A DNA stretch of 5,761 nucleotides from UBA2289 sp041677365 (GCA_041677365.1 JBAYQC010000093.1:1-5761); one strand, 5' to 3'. Shown: positions 1-5,750, counted from the stretch's first letter. A program made the numbers and translations. Notes: generated by a model from the sequence alone, not told the origin.

Positions 1-113
1 GCATCAATAGAATTTTCTACTAATTCCTTAACAACATTAGCTAATTTTTCAACTACTTCACCTGCAGCAATTTTATTCGCTACTGTCGGATCTAGTCTAT
101 GTATTATTCCCAT
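1..113 (-). CDS. mutL: DNA mismatch repair protein MutL, N-terminal fragment (cut by window edge)
   Basis: MutL is the GHKL-family ATPase that couples mismatch recognition by MutS to downstream strand incision or removal. Only the first 37 codons plus two bases lie in the window. The protein starts MGIIHRLDPTVANKIAAGEV and reads on into VVKELVENSIDA, the hallmark N-terminal ATP-binding motif I of MutL. It includes the Glu of KEL (residue 30, equivalent to the catalytic Glu of the family) and the Mg-binding Asn of VEN (residue 34). The usual RPASVVKEL is KLANVVKEL here, so the commonly conserved Pro is Leu; this is a mild oddity. The ATG follows the mutS stop by 5 nt, and its ribosome binding site lies inside the last mutS codons, so the two are surely co-transcribed and probably translationally coupled. 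Endonuclease and dimerisation domains are outside the window and cannot be judged. Confidence 0.95.
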   Translation of the reverse strand, partial: MGIIHRLDPTVANKIAAGEVVEKLANVVKELVENSID

Positions 114-118
114 TTAAT

Positions 119-2713
119 CTATTCCTTATCGTCTAACTTCTTAATTTCTTCAGAAATATCATTAAGAATATTAAGTGCCATTATCGGCGTTAGATTTTCT
201 AATTCAAGTTTTTTAATTTGCTCAATTATCCCTTCATACTTCTCGGTCTCTTCTTGCTCAATGCTTAAAGAATCGAGATAATTAAACAAATCGATAGTTT
301 GCGGTTTGATAATATTCTTTCCGTGATTCTTTTCCAACTCATCAAGTATATCGCTAGCACGTTTAATAATATTACTAGGTAGTTTTGCAAGTTTAGCCAC
401 ATGAATCCCATAACTTTTATCAGTTGGCCCTTCTTCAACTTGATGCAAAAAGACAATATTTCCTTTTTCTTCTTTAGCTTTGACATGAATATTTTTTAAA
501 GATTTCAATTCATCAGCTAGATAGGTAAGTTCATGATAATGAGTTGAAAACAAAATTTTACATTTTATTTTATAATGACAATACTCAATAATCGCCTGAG
601 CTAAAGCCATTCCATCATATGTAGCCGTACCACGTCCGATTTCATCAAATAAAATCAAACTATCTTTAGTAGCGTTCTCTAAAGCGTAGTTGACCTCTAA
701 CATTTCTACCATGAATGTCGATTTTCCACTGGTTAAATCATCACTAGCACCAATTCGGGTAAATATCTGATCAAATATTGGTAACTCACAAGCTTCACAA
801 GGAACAAACGAACCTATCTGTGCCAAGACGATTATTGTTGCTAGTTGACGCATATAAGTTGATTTCCCGCTCATATTTGGCCCAGTAATCAAAAGAATAT
901 TATTATCTTTATCCATAGTAATTGAGTTAGCTACATAAGGTTCTTCTAAAAACGCTTCTACTACCGGGTGTCTTCCTTTAACAATATTGATAGTTGAATC
1001 TTCGATTAAAACTGGTTTAATAAACCTGTTATTCATCGCAACTATGGAAAAAGCTATAAGCATGTCGACTAGAGCAATATTCTTGGCTAAGGCTTGTAAG
1101 TCATAAGTTCTTTCTTTAACCAACTCTCTTAATTTAGTAAATAGTTCATATTCTAAATCGATAATAGAATCTTCTGAACCTAAAATAATCGCTTCTTTTT
1201 CCTTTAACTCATTTGTGATAAACCGCTCGGAATTTGAGAGAGTTTGTTTACGTTCGTAACCAAATTCATCTTTAACCAAATCTAATTGTGATTTTGTAAT
1301 CTCAATATAGTAACCAAAAACACGGTTATAGCCAATCTTCAGCTTTTTAATATTAGTTCTTTCACGTTCTTTCTCGACAAAGGTTTCTAACCAATTTTTG
1401 GCATTATGTCTGATTGATTTTATCTCATCTAACTCTTCACTAAACCCTGGCTTAATTAAGTTACCTTCCTTTATTGAAAGTGGTGGATTATCAACAATCG
1501 CATTTTCTATTTCTTCTGCTAAATGTGAAAAATCAGGAATGTTTAAAACGATTTCCTCAGCAAAACTATTATTTAATTTAACAAGATTTTCTTTAATCTT
1601 AGGAATCGCTAAAAGTGATTTCTTTAGATTAACCAAGTCTTTTGCATTAGCATTACCAAAAGATACTCTTCCAACAATTCGTTCTAAATCATAAACTTTT
1701 TTTAGTTCGTCAATTATTTCTTGTCGAACTACAAAATTATCATTTAAACTTTCAACGAACTGATAGCGCCCTTGAATTTCTTTTTTCTCGATTAAGGGTC
1801 TTAAAATACTCTTCTTTAAGAACCTAGAGCCCATAGCTGTTTGGCATTTATCTAAGAACCAAAAAAGTGTGTTATTGCTTGATTTTGAAGTGAAAGTTTC
1901 TGTAAGTTCAAGATTTTTCTTTGAGTAGTTATCAATTCTGAGATATGAAGTAGATTCAAAAACTTGAGCTTTTTGTAAGTGAAGAAGCGTCTGTTTCTGT
2001 GTCGCTTCTAAATAGTTGATTAATAATGAAAAAGCGCTGATTAAATCCTTATCATAAATTTCGTTAATTAAATTACGATAATATTTCTTCAAAGATAAGT
2101 CATCACTAAAAGAAATTGTTAACTCTTGATTTTTTAAATTAGTTTTTAAGAATTTATCTTTAAAATTATTCGTAATTACAATTTCTTTAACATCTAAATT
2201 CATGATTTCACTAAATAGAATTGACCTGTCTTTAGGGATTTTTTCGAGATTTATTTCCCCTGTAGATAAATCAGAATACGCTAGAATATAAATCTTAGTT
2301 CCTTCATAAATTGCGGCTATGTAATTATTGCTTTTTTGTAAAATCGCTCCATCTTCAATTATTGTTCCTGGAGTGACTAATTTTACGACTTCTCTTTTTA
2401 CAATTCCTTTTGTTGAACTAGGATCTTCAACTTGTTCAACAATAGCAACTTTATATTTTTTTTCTACTAATTTTTCTAAATATAAACTAGCCGCATGATA
2501 AGGCACACCACACATCGGTACTCTTTCACTAACCCCAGCATCTCTACCGGTTAAAACTATTTCAAGTTCTTTTGAGGCAACGATAGCGTCTTGGAAAAAC
2601 ATTTCATAAAAATCTCCGAGTCGAAAAAAGACTATATAGTCACTATAGTCTTTTTTTATCTCTAGATACTGTTGCATCATCGGGGTATATTGGCTGATTT
2701 CAAGCTTTTCCAA
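119..2713 (-). CDS. mutS: DNA mismatch repair protein MutS
   Basis: MutS is the cytoplasmic mismatch-recognition ATPase that starts methyl-independent mismatch repair with MutL. The product is 864 residues, close to the roughly 850-870 usual for Firmicutes MutS1. Domains in order: mismatch-binding domain I (about 8-120) with the Phe-x-Glu wedge in GDFYEMF (F35, E37); connector (about 130-245); lever/core with the clamp insertion (about 255-550); ATPase domain (about 555-780). Within the ATPase are KGRHPVVE (579-586), Walker A GPNMSGKST (611-619), Walker B and signature LILFDEIGRGT...TYDGMALAQAI (from 686), and the H-loop STHYHELT (723-730). The tail has a sliding-clamp-type motif QTIDLF (805-810) and the C-terminal LTPIMALNIL helix region (from 841). 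The start is TTG at 2713, 6 nt after AAGGAGG. An upstream in-frame TTG at 2749 would translate through the ribosome binding site and is unlikely. All catalytic motifs are intact. The gene lies 45 nt downstream of the unknown membrane protein gene and 5 nt upstream of mutL. Confidence 0.98.
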   Translation of the reverse strand: MEKLEISQYTPMMQQYLEIKKDYSDYIVFFRLGDFYEMFFQDAIVASKELEIVLTGRDAGVSERVPMCGVPYHAASLYLEKLVEKKYKVAIVEQVEDPSSTKGIVKREVVKLVTPGTIIEDGAILQKSNNYIAAIYEGTKIYILAYSDLSTGEINLEKIPKDRSILFSEIMNLDVKEIVITNNFKDKFLKTNLKNQELTISFSDDLSLKKYYRNLINEIYDKDLISAFSLLINYLEATQKQTLLHLQKAQVFESTSYLRIDNYSKKNLELTETFTSKSSNNTLFWFLDKCQTAMGSRFLKKSILRPLIEKKEIQGRYQFVESLNDNFVVRQEIIDELKKVYDLERIVGRVSFGNANAKDLVNLKKSLLAIPKIKENLVKLNNSFAEEIVLNIPDFSHLAEEIENAIVDNPPLSIKEGNLIKPGFSEELDEIKSIRHNAKNWLETFVEKERERTNIKKLKIGYNRVFGYYIEITKSQLDLVKDEFGYERKQTLSNSERFITNELKEKEAIILGSEDSIIDLEYELFTKLRELVKERTYDLQALAKNIALVDMLIAFSIVAMNNRFIKPVLIEDSTINIVKGRHPVVEAFLEEPYVANSITMDKDNNILLITGPNMSGKSTYMRQLATIIVLAQIGSFVPCEACELPIFDQIFTRIGASDDLTSGKSTFMVEMLEVNYALENATKDSLILFDEIGRGTATYDGMALAQAIIEYCHYKIKCKILFSTHYHELTYLADELKSLKNIHVKAKEEKGNIVFLHQVEEGPTDKSYGIHVAKLAKLPSNIIKRASDILDELEKNHGKNIIKPQTIDLFNYLDSLSIEQEETEKYEGIIEQIKKLELENLTPIMALNILNDISEEIKKLDDKE
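122..127 (-). promoter_or_regulatory. mutL ribosome binding site inside mutS 3' end
   Basis: AAGGAA is formed by the last two sense codons of mutS (AAG GAA, then TAG). The AAGGA core is 9 nt upstream of the mutL ATG at 113. A ribosome finishing mutS therefore covers the mutL initiation site, which fits translational coupling. Confidence 0.7.
2624..2656. repeat. 13-bp perfect inverted repeat with A6/T6 flanks inside mutS
   Basis: Arms at 2624-2636 and 2644-2656 are perfect reverse complements (AAAAAAGACTATA / TATAGTCTTTTTT) around a 7-nt loop. On either strand this reads as an A tract, a short stem GACTATA/TATAGTC and a T tract, the layout of a weak bidirectional intrinsic terminator. It lies 57 nt into mutS and covers codons 20-30 (KKDYSDYIVFF). 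Only two stem pairs outside the A/T tracts are GC, so stability is modest, and the codons encode a conserved region. It may be chance or a weak attenuator. Confidence 0.6.
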
Positions 2714-2719
2714 TTTACT

Positions 2720-2726
2720 CCTCCTT
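2720..2726 (-). promoter_or_regulatory. mutS ribosome binding site (strong, sets TTG start)
   Basis: The perfect AAGGAGG consensus, within AAAAAGGAGGAG, is followed by a 6-nt AGTAAA spacer and TTG at 2713-2711. It decides the mutS start because no other initiation codon is near it in frame; the next in-frame ATG is already within the conserved YTPMMQQYL segment. Confidence 0.9.
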
Positions 2727-2758
2727 TTTAAACATATAAAATAAATCAAATAAAACTT

Positions 2759-4084
2759 TTAGCCTGTAATGAGTGGCCACAAATAAGTATAGAAGGCCCA
2801 ACCGCCTACGGCTAATATCAATATAATTACAATAATAGAAATAGCAATTCTTCTATGACGTTTTTTATAATATTTTTTAATGATTAAATTAATCTTTTCA
2901 TCGAGTAGTTCCTTTTCTTCAGGAGATAAAATTGAAGCATCCGCTAGTTTAGGTTCCTCTTCAGGCATGATTTCTTCTTCAACCTCTTGCTCAACAACAG
3001 CTTCAGGTTCTTCTTCAACTGGTTCTTCCTTAACAATTGGTTCAGGTTCTTCTTTAGTAGATTCTTCTTCAATTACTTCTTCAACTGGTTCTTCCTCAGT
3101 TACTTCTTCAACCGGCTCTTCTTCAACTGTTTCTTCTTCAGTCATTTCTGAAGCAGTCTCTTCTTCAATTATTTCTTCAACAGAAAGAGTTTCAACTTCA
3201 TCATGAATTTCTTCAGTATATACAGTATCTTCCTTTTCCTCAATAATATCTTCTTCAACAACTTCTTCATCTGATGCTAAAGGTATATGATAATCGAAGA
3301 AATCATCTTTTGGATAGTGGTCATACATTCCTAAAGAATATTTAATAAACTCAATCATATCGGTTTTCTTTAAATCAATCGATATTTTAAAGCCATTTTC
3401 TTTGGCGTAGATTTCTAAATCTAAAACTGAACGTATTTCCAATAATTCTTTTTCATCATCAGATAATCTGAATTTATGAGTAAGCATTTCAACTAAAGTA
3501 GTTTTATTGATTCTTCTAGGAATCTTTACTCCATACTTGGTTCCAAGAGCACGTAAGTCACCCAAGGTGTATGAAGTTAAAAGTTCATCATCCCATTCAG
3601 AAATTTCAATACCATCTAAAAAGCCGTTTTGCTCATAGAGAATTCTATCCATAATTTCCCTAACGCCATGATAGGATAATGTTTCCATATCAACAGCGTA
3701 ACTGTGCTGGAGCTGTTCTAGATCAGCAAAGAAATTATCTTTGATTACTAAAGCTTCTTTGTTTAAATAAATTAAATTCAGCAACATTTCTTTATATTTT
3801 GCAACATCGAAGTTTAAGTTATAATCACTAATCATTTTTTCTAAAAGGAAAATCGAAAAATTATCATAACCTCTTAATCGATATTTCTGCTCGTCTGTGT
3901 AATCATTATAAAGTTTTTCCGAGAAAACTTCGGTTCTAATTGTTTCCTTAACTAAAAACCGATGTACATAAAGCGGTATTCGAACATCGAATTTTTCTAG
4001 TAACCGAACGATTTCATTGATGGGGATTGCTACTAAAAGCTTGGAAAAGTCAAAAAATTCTTCTTTAGATTTAAATTTAACCAT
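2759..4084 (-). CDS. Unrecognised tail-anchored protein with SAP/Rho-N-like modules and acidic repeat linker
   Basis: I do not recognise a named family. The 441-residue product has three parts. (1) An N-terminal region (1-270) is mostly helical in composition, with at least two helix-extension-helix segments resembling SAP/Rho-N modules: residues 169-205 (LGDLRALGTKYGVKIP then NKTTLVEML) and 216-251 (LDLEIYAKENGF then KKTDMIEFI). A third look-alike near 23-48 contains KFDVRIP. Such folds often bind nucleic acid; this is inference only. (2) An acidic Glu/Val/Pro/Thr-rich low-complexity linker (about 272-378) includes EEPVEEV repeats. (3) A basic stretch KKYYKKRHRR (403-412) is followed by one hydrophobic segment (about 413-438) and then the end of the protein. 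No N-terminal signal peptide is seen. The positive-inside rule puts the large N-terminal part in the cytoplasm, making it a tail-anchored protein. The start chosen is ATG 4084 behind AAAGGGTGAT; an in-frame TTG at 4105 adds 7 residues but lies upstream of that site. It probably leads the operon with mutS and mutL, 45 nt before mutS. Confidence 0.9.
   Translation of the reverse strand: MVKFKSKEEFFDFSKLLVAIPINEIVRLLEKFDVRIPLYVHRFLVKETIRTEVFSEKLYNDYTDEQKYRLRGYDNFSIFLLEKMISDYNLNFDVAKYKEMLLNLIYLNKEALVIKDNFFADLEQLQHSYAVDMETLSYHGVREIMDRILYEQNGFLDGIEISEWDDELLTSYTLGDLRALGTKYGVKIPRRINKTTLVEMLTHKFRLSDDEKELLEIRSVLDLEIYAKENGFKISIDLKKTDMIEFIKYSLGMYDHYPKDDFFDYHIPLASDEEVVEEDIIEEKEDTVYTEEIHDEVETLSVEEIIEEETASEMTEEETVEEEPVEEVTEEEPVEEVIEEESTKEEPEPIVKEEPVEEEPEAVVEQEVEEEIMPEEEPKLADASILSPEEKELLDEKINLIIKKYYKKRHRRIAISIIVIILILAVGGWAFYTYLWPLITG
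3070..3123. repeat. Two tandem 27-nt units in the acidic linker coding region
   Basis: 3070-3096 and 3097-3123 differ at 4 of 27 positions and encode two EEPVEEV(T/I)E nonapeptides. A 21-nt piece of the unit recurs exactly at 3010-3030 (identical to 3076-3096), and a degenerate copy follows at 3124-3150. The unit keeps the reading frame (9 codons), so copy-number change would lengthen or shorten the linker without breaking the protein. Confidence 0.8.
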
Positions 4085-4087
4085 TAT

Positions 4088-4097
4088 ATCACCCTTT
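4088..4097 (-). promoter_or_regulatory. Ribosome binding site of the unknown membrane protein gene
   Basis: AAAGGGTGAT partly matches the AAGGAGGTGAT complement of the 16S rRNA 3' end and lies 3 nt before the ATG at 4084 (8 nt if measured from AGG). It favours ATG 4084 over TTG 4105, which would lie upstream of it. Confidence 0.65.
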
Positions 4098-4114
4098 AAC
4101 TTCAAGATAATATA

Positions 4115-4143
4115 ATCTTACTACAAAATATTATATATTTCAA
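4115..4143 (-). promoter_or_regulatory. Candidate sigma-A-type promoter for unknown gene-mutS-mutL
   Basis: TTGAAA (4143-4138, 5 of 6 matches to TTGACA), a 17-nt spacer and TAAGAT (4120-4115, 4 of 6 to TATAAT) give ideal spacing. A start site near 4108 would leave about a 24-nt leader carrying the ribosome binding site. It sits just downstream of the miaB terminator, as expected for a new transcription unit. The region is very AT-rich, so chance matches are common. Confidence 0.5.
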
Positions 4144-4189
4144 TAGAACCAATTAAATTTAGCGATTTCCTTTCATTTTTTTAAAATAT

Positions 4190-4221
4190 AAAAAAAAGAA
4201 ACAGATTTACTCTGCTTCTTT
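4190..4221 (-). terminator. Rho-independent terminator of miaB, overlapping its stop codon
   Basis: In the transcribed direction AAAGAAGCAGA (4221-4211) pairs with TCTGTTTCTTT (4205-4195) in an 11-bp stem with one G-T wobble and a 5-nt loop GTAAA. A T8 run follows (4197-4190; the first three also pair). The last sense codons of miaB form the ascending arm and the TAA stop lies in the loop, so a terminating ribosome would occlude the hairpin until release. Confidence 0.85.
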
Positions 4222-5646
4222 CTTAACGATTTCGCCATCTAAAGACCAAGTTTTGCTTTTTACAACCTTAACTTCAACGATTTTACCAATTAAACTATCT
4301 GGACCGTTAAAATTAACTAATTTATTATTTTCTGTGTATCCACTTAACACATCTTTATTAGTTTTTGAATAGCCTTCAACTAAGACTTTTACGGTTTTAC
4401 CTTCAAAACGTTTATTACCCCTTAAGTAACCTTCATTTACCAAATCATTTAGAATATAAAGTCTTCTTTTCGCTTCTTCAGGAGTGACATCATTTTCATA
4501 TTTAGCTGCTGGTGTTCCTTTTCTAGGCGAATAGATAAATGTATAAGCACCTTCGAATTTAGCCTTTTTCACTAGATCTAAAGTTTCTTCAAAATCTTCT
4601 TTAGTCTCAGTTGGAAAGCCAACGATAATATCAGTCGTTAAACTAACATTTGGTACCTTTGCATAAATCCGATCAACTAAGTCTAGATATTGAGCTTTAG
4701 TATATTTACGGTTCATTTTCTTTAAAACCGAATCTGAACCAGACTGAACTGGTAGATGAATATATGGCATGATATTTGGATATTTTGCAATACAGTCAAT
4801 TACTTTATCGTTAAAATCTTTGGGATGAGAGGTGGTAAAGCGAATTCTTTCAATTGGCAGTTTACCAAGATCTTCTAAAAGGTCGGAAAACTGATACACT
4901 TCATCGGTAAAATCTAACCCGTACGAGTTAACATTTTGCCCCAAAAGAGTTATTTCCTTGTAACCACGTTTGATTAAGTTCTCAACTTCTTTAATGATGT
5001 ATTCTTTTCTTCTTGACCTTTCTTTTCCTCGGGTATATGGAACGATGCAATAAGTACAAAACTCATCACAACCGAACATAATATTTACCCATGCTTTAAA
5101 CCGATTTTCTCTAAGTTGCGGTAAGTCCTCAACTATGTCTCCTTCTTTTGAATAGACTTCAATCAGAGGTTTTCTCTCTTTCATCACATAGTCAAGATAT
5201 TCAATAAAACGATTGATATTATGAGTCCCAAAAATCAAATCAACATGTTTGTATTTCTTCATTATTCTCTCAACGACTTCTTCTTCTTGAGGCATGCATC
5301 CGCTAACAACGATAATCATATTCGGGTTTATTTTCTTAAAACTTTTCAATCTTCCAAGTTCACCAAAAACTTTGTTTTCAGCATTTTCCCTGATTGCACA
5401 AGTGTTAATCAGAACTAAATCCGCTTCTTCAATAATCTTGGTTTTTACAAATCCTTGTTCTTCCAAAAGTCCTTGTATAACTTCTGTATCAGCTTCATTA
5501 GCTTGACAACCATGAGTTTGGATTAAGTATTTTTTCCCAACTCCAAGATTTTTAATCGATTGGTTCTTATGATAATTTATTGTATCAACTTCACTTTTGC
5601 TGCGTTTTCTCGCAACACTTAGGTCAGGTTTGTTTATTCTTTCCAT
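4207..5646 (-). CDS. miaB: tRNA-2-methylthio-N6-isopentenyladenosine37 synthase MiaB
   Basis: MiaB is a radical-SAM methylthiotransferase that adds a methylthio group to i6A37 of tRNAs reading UNN codons, using two [4Fe-4S] clusters. With the ATG at 5646 the product is 479 residues. The N-terminal UPF0004 domain has its three cluster cysteines at 47 (THGCQANEAD), 83 (NTCAIRENAENKVFGELG) and 117 (SGCMPQEE). The radical-SAM motif CxxxCxxC is at 193, 197 and 200 (GCDEFCTYC), followed by VPYTRGKERSR. GQNVNSYG and a C-terminal TRAM RNA-binding domain (about 411-476) follow. NTCAIRENAENKVFGE and YTRGKERSR point to MiaB rather than RimO or MtaB. The start is uncertain: an in-frame TTG at 5664 gives 485 residues, but neither start has a normally placed strong ribosome binding site, and conserved sequence begins only about 35 residues in. 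The gene ends in its own terminator, so it is probably transcribed apart from mutSL. Confidence 0.96.
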   Translation of the reverse strand: MERINKPDLSVARKRSKSEVDTINYHKNQSIKNLGVGKKYLIQTHGCQANEADTEVIQGLLEEQGFVKTKIIEEADLVLINTCAIRENAENKVFGELGRLKSFKKINPNMIIVVSGCMPQEEEVVERIMKKYKHVDLIFGTHNINRFIEYLDYVMKERKPLIEVYSKEGDIVEDLPQLRENRFKAWVNIMFGCDEFCTYCIVPYTRGKERSRRKEYIIKEVENLIKRGYKEITLLGQNVNSYGLDFTDEVYQFSDLLEDLGKLPIERIRFTTSHPKDFNDKVIDCIAKYPNIMPYIHLPVQSGSDSVLKKMNRKYTKAQYLDLVDRIYAKVPNVSLTTDIIVGFPTETKEDFEETLDLVKKAKFEGAYTFIYSPRKGTPAAKYENDVTPEEAKRRLYILNDLVNEGYLRGNKRFEGKTVKVLVEGYSKTNKDVLSGYTENNKLVNFNGPDSLIGKIVEVKVVKSKTWSLDGEIVKKEAE

Positions 5647-5654
5647 TATTTCTT

Positions 5655-5693
5655 GTATACTCAAAATAGATAGTTTTATTGTTTTGAGTATAC
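5655..5693. repeat. 12-bp perfect inverted repeat at the miaB start
   Basis: Arms GTATACTCAAAA (5693-5682 on the minus strand) and TTTTGAGTATAC (5666-5655) are perfectly complementary around a 15-nt loop. No T tract follows, so it is not an intrinsic terminator. The dyad lies between the Shine-Dalgarno-like AAAGGA (5702-5697) and the ATG at 5646, and its downstream arm contains the alternative TTG start (5664). It could be an mRNA hairpin that brings the two translation signals together, or a repressor operator. Confidence 0.8.
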
Positions 5694-5696
5694 TTA

Positions 5697-5702
5697 TCCT
5701 TT
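5697..5702 (-). promoter_or_regulatory. Distant Shine-Dalgarno-like site upstream of miaB
   Basis: AAAGGA, within GAGAAAGGATAAG, is the only good ribosome binding match upstream of miaB, but it is 51 nt from the ATG and has no ATG, GTG or TTG at normal distance. If the 12-bp hairpin folds, the effective gap to the ATG becomes about 12 nt (4 nt before plus 8 nt after the stem). An in-frame ATA six nt downstream of AAAGGAT is a less likely start. Confidence 0.4.
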
Positions 5703-5738
5703 CTCTTTTGAATTGATTTTTTAAACAATAAAACTTAA

Positions 5739-5750
5739 TATAATGTTATA
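5739..5750. promoter_or_regulatory. Overlapping -10-like elements upstream of miaB
   Basis: On the minus strand TATAAC (5750-5745) is a 5/6 -10 match whose -35 would lie outside the window, so it could drive miaB. On the plus strand TATAAT (5739-5744) is a perfect -10, but the nearest -35-like TTGATT (5713-5718) is 20 nt away, which is too far for an ideal promoter. Either may be chance in AT-rich DNA. No gene on the plus strand is visible in the window. Confidence 0.25.

Noticed and set aside
99..1694. Plus-strand frames at 99-281 and 1398-1694 and a minus-strand frame at 265-486
   Set aside because: All lie inside or across mutS in other frames, have no recognisable domains or start signals, and mutS is clearly the real gene.
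2714..2758. Possible promoter or terminator between the unknown gene and mutS
   Set aside because: The 45 nt hold only AT-rich sequence and the mutS ribosome binding site; no stem with a T tract and no -35/-10 pair at proper spacing, so co-transcription is the simpler view.
2880..3206. Serine-rich open frame of 108 codons on the plus strand
   Set aside because: It is the antisense shadow of the GAA/GAG-rich acidic linker (GAA read backwards gives TTC/TCT/TCA-type codons) and has no ribosome binding site or family resemblance.
3930..3961. CGGTT...AACCG inverted repeat inside the unknown gene
   Set aside because: Only 5 bp with a loop over 20 nt; expected by chance.
5221..5506. Two short plus-strand open frames opposite miaB
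   Set aside because: They are antisense to conserved miaB codons (UPF0004 domain), overlap each other and show no protein family features.
5655..5693. miaB-start dyad as an intrinsic terminator or attenuator
   Set aside because: No T run follows either arm on the minus strand, and the stem is AT-rich.
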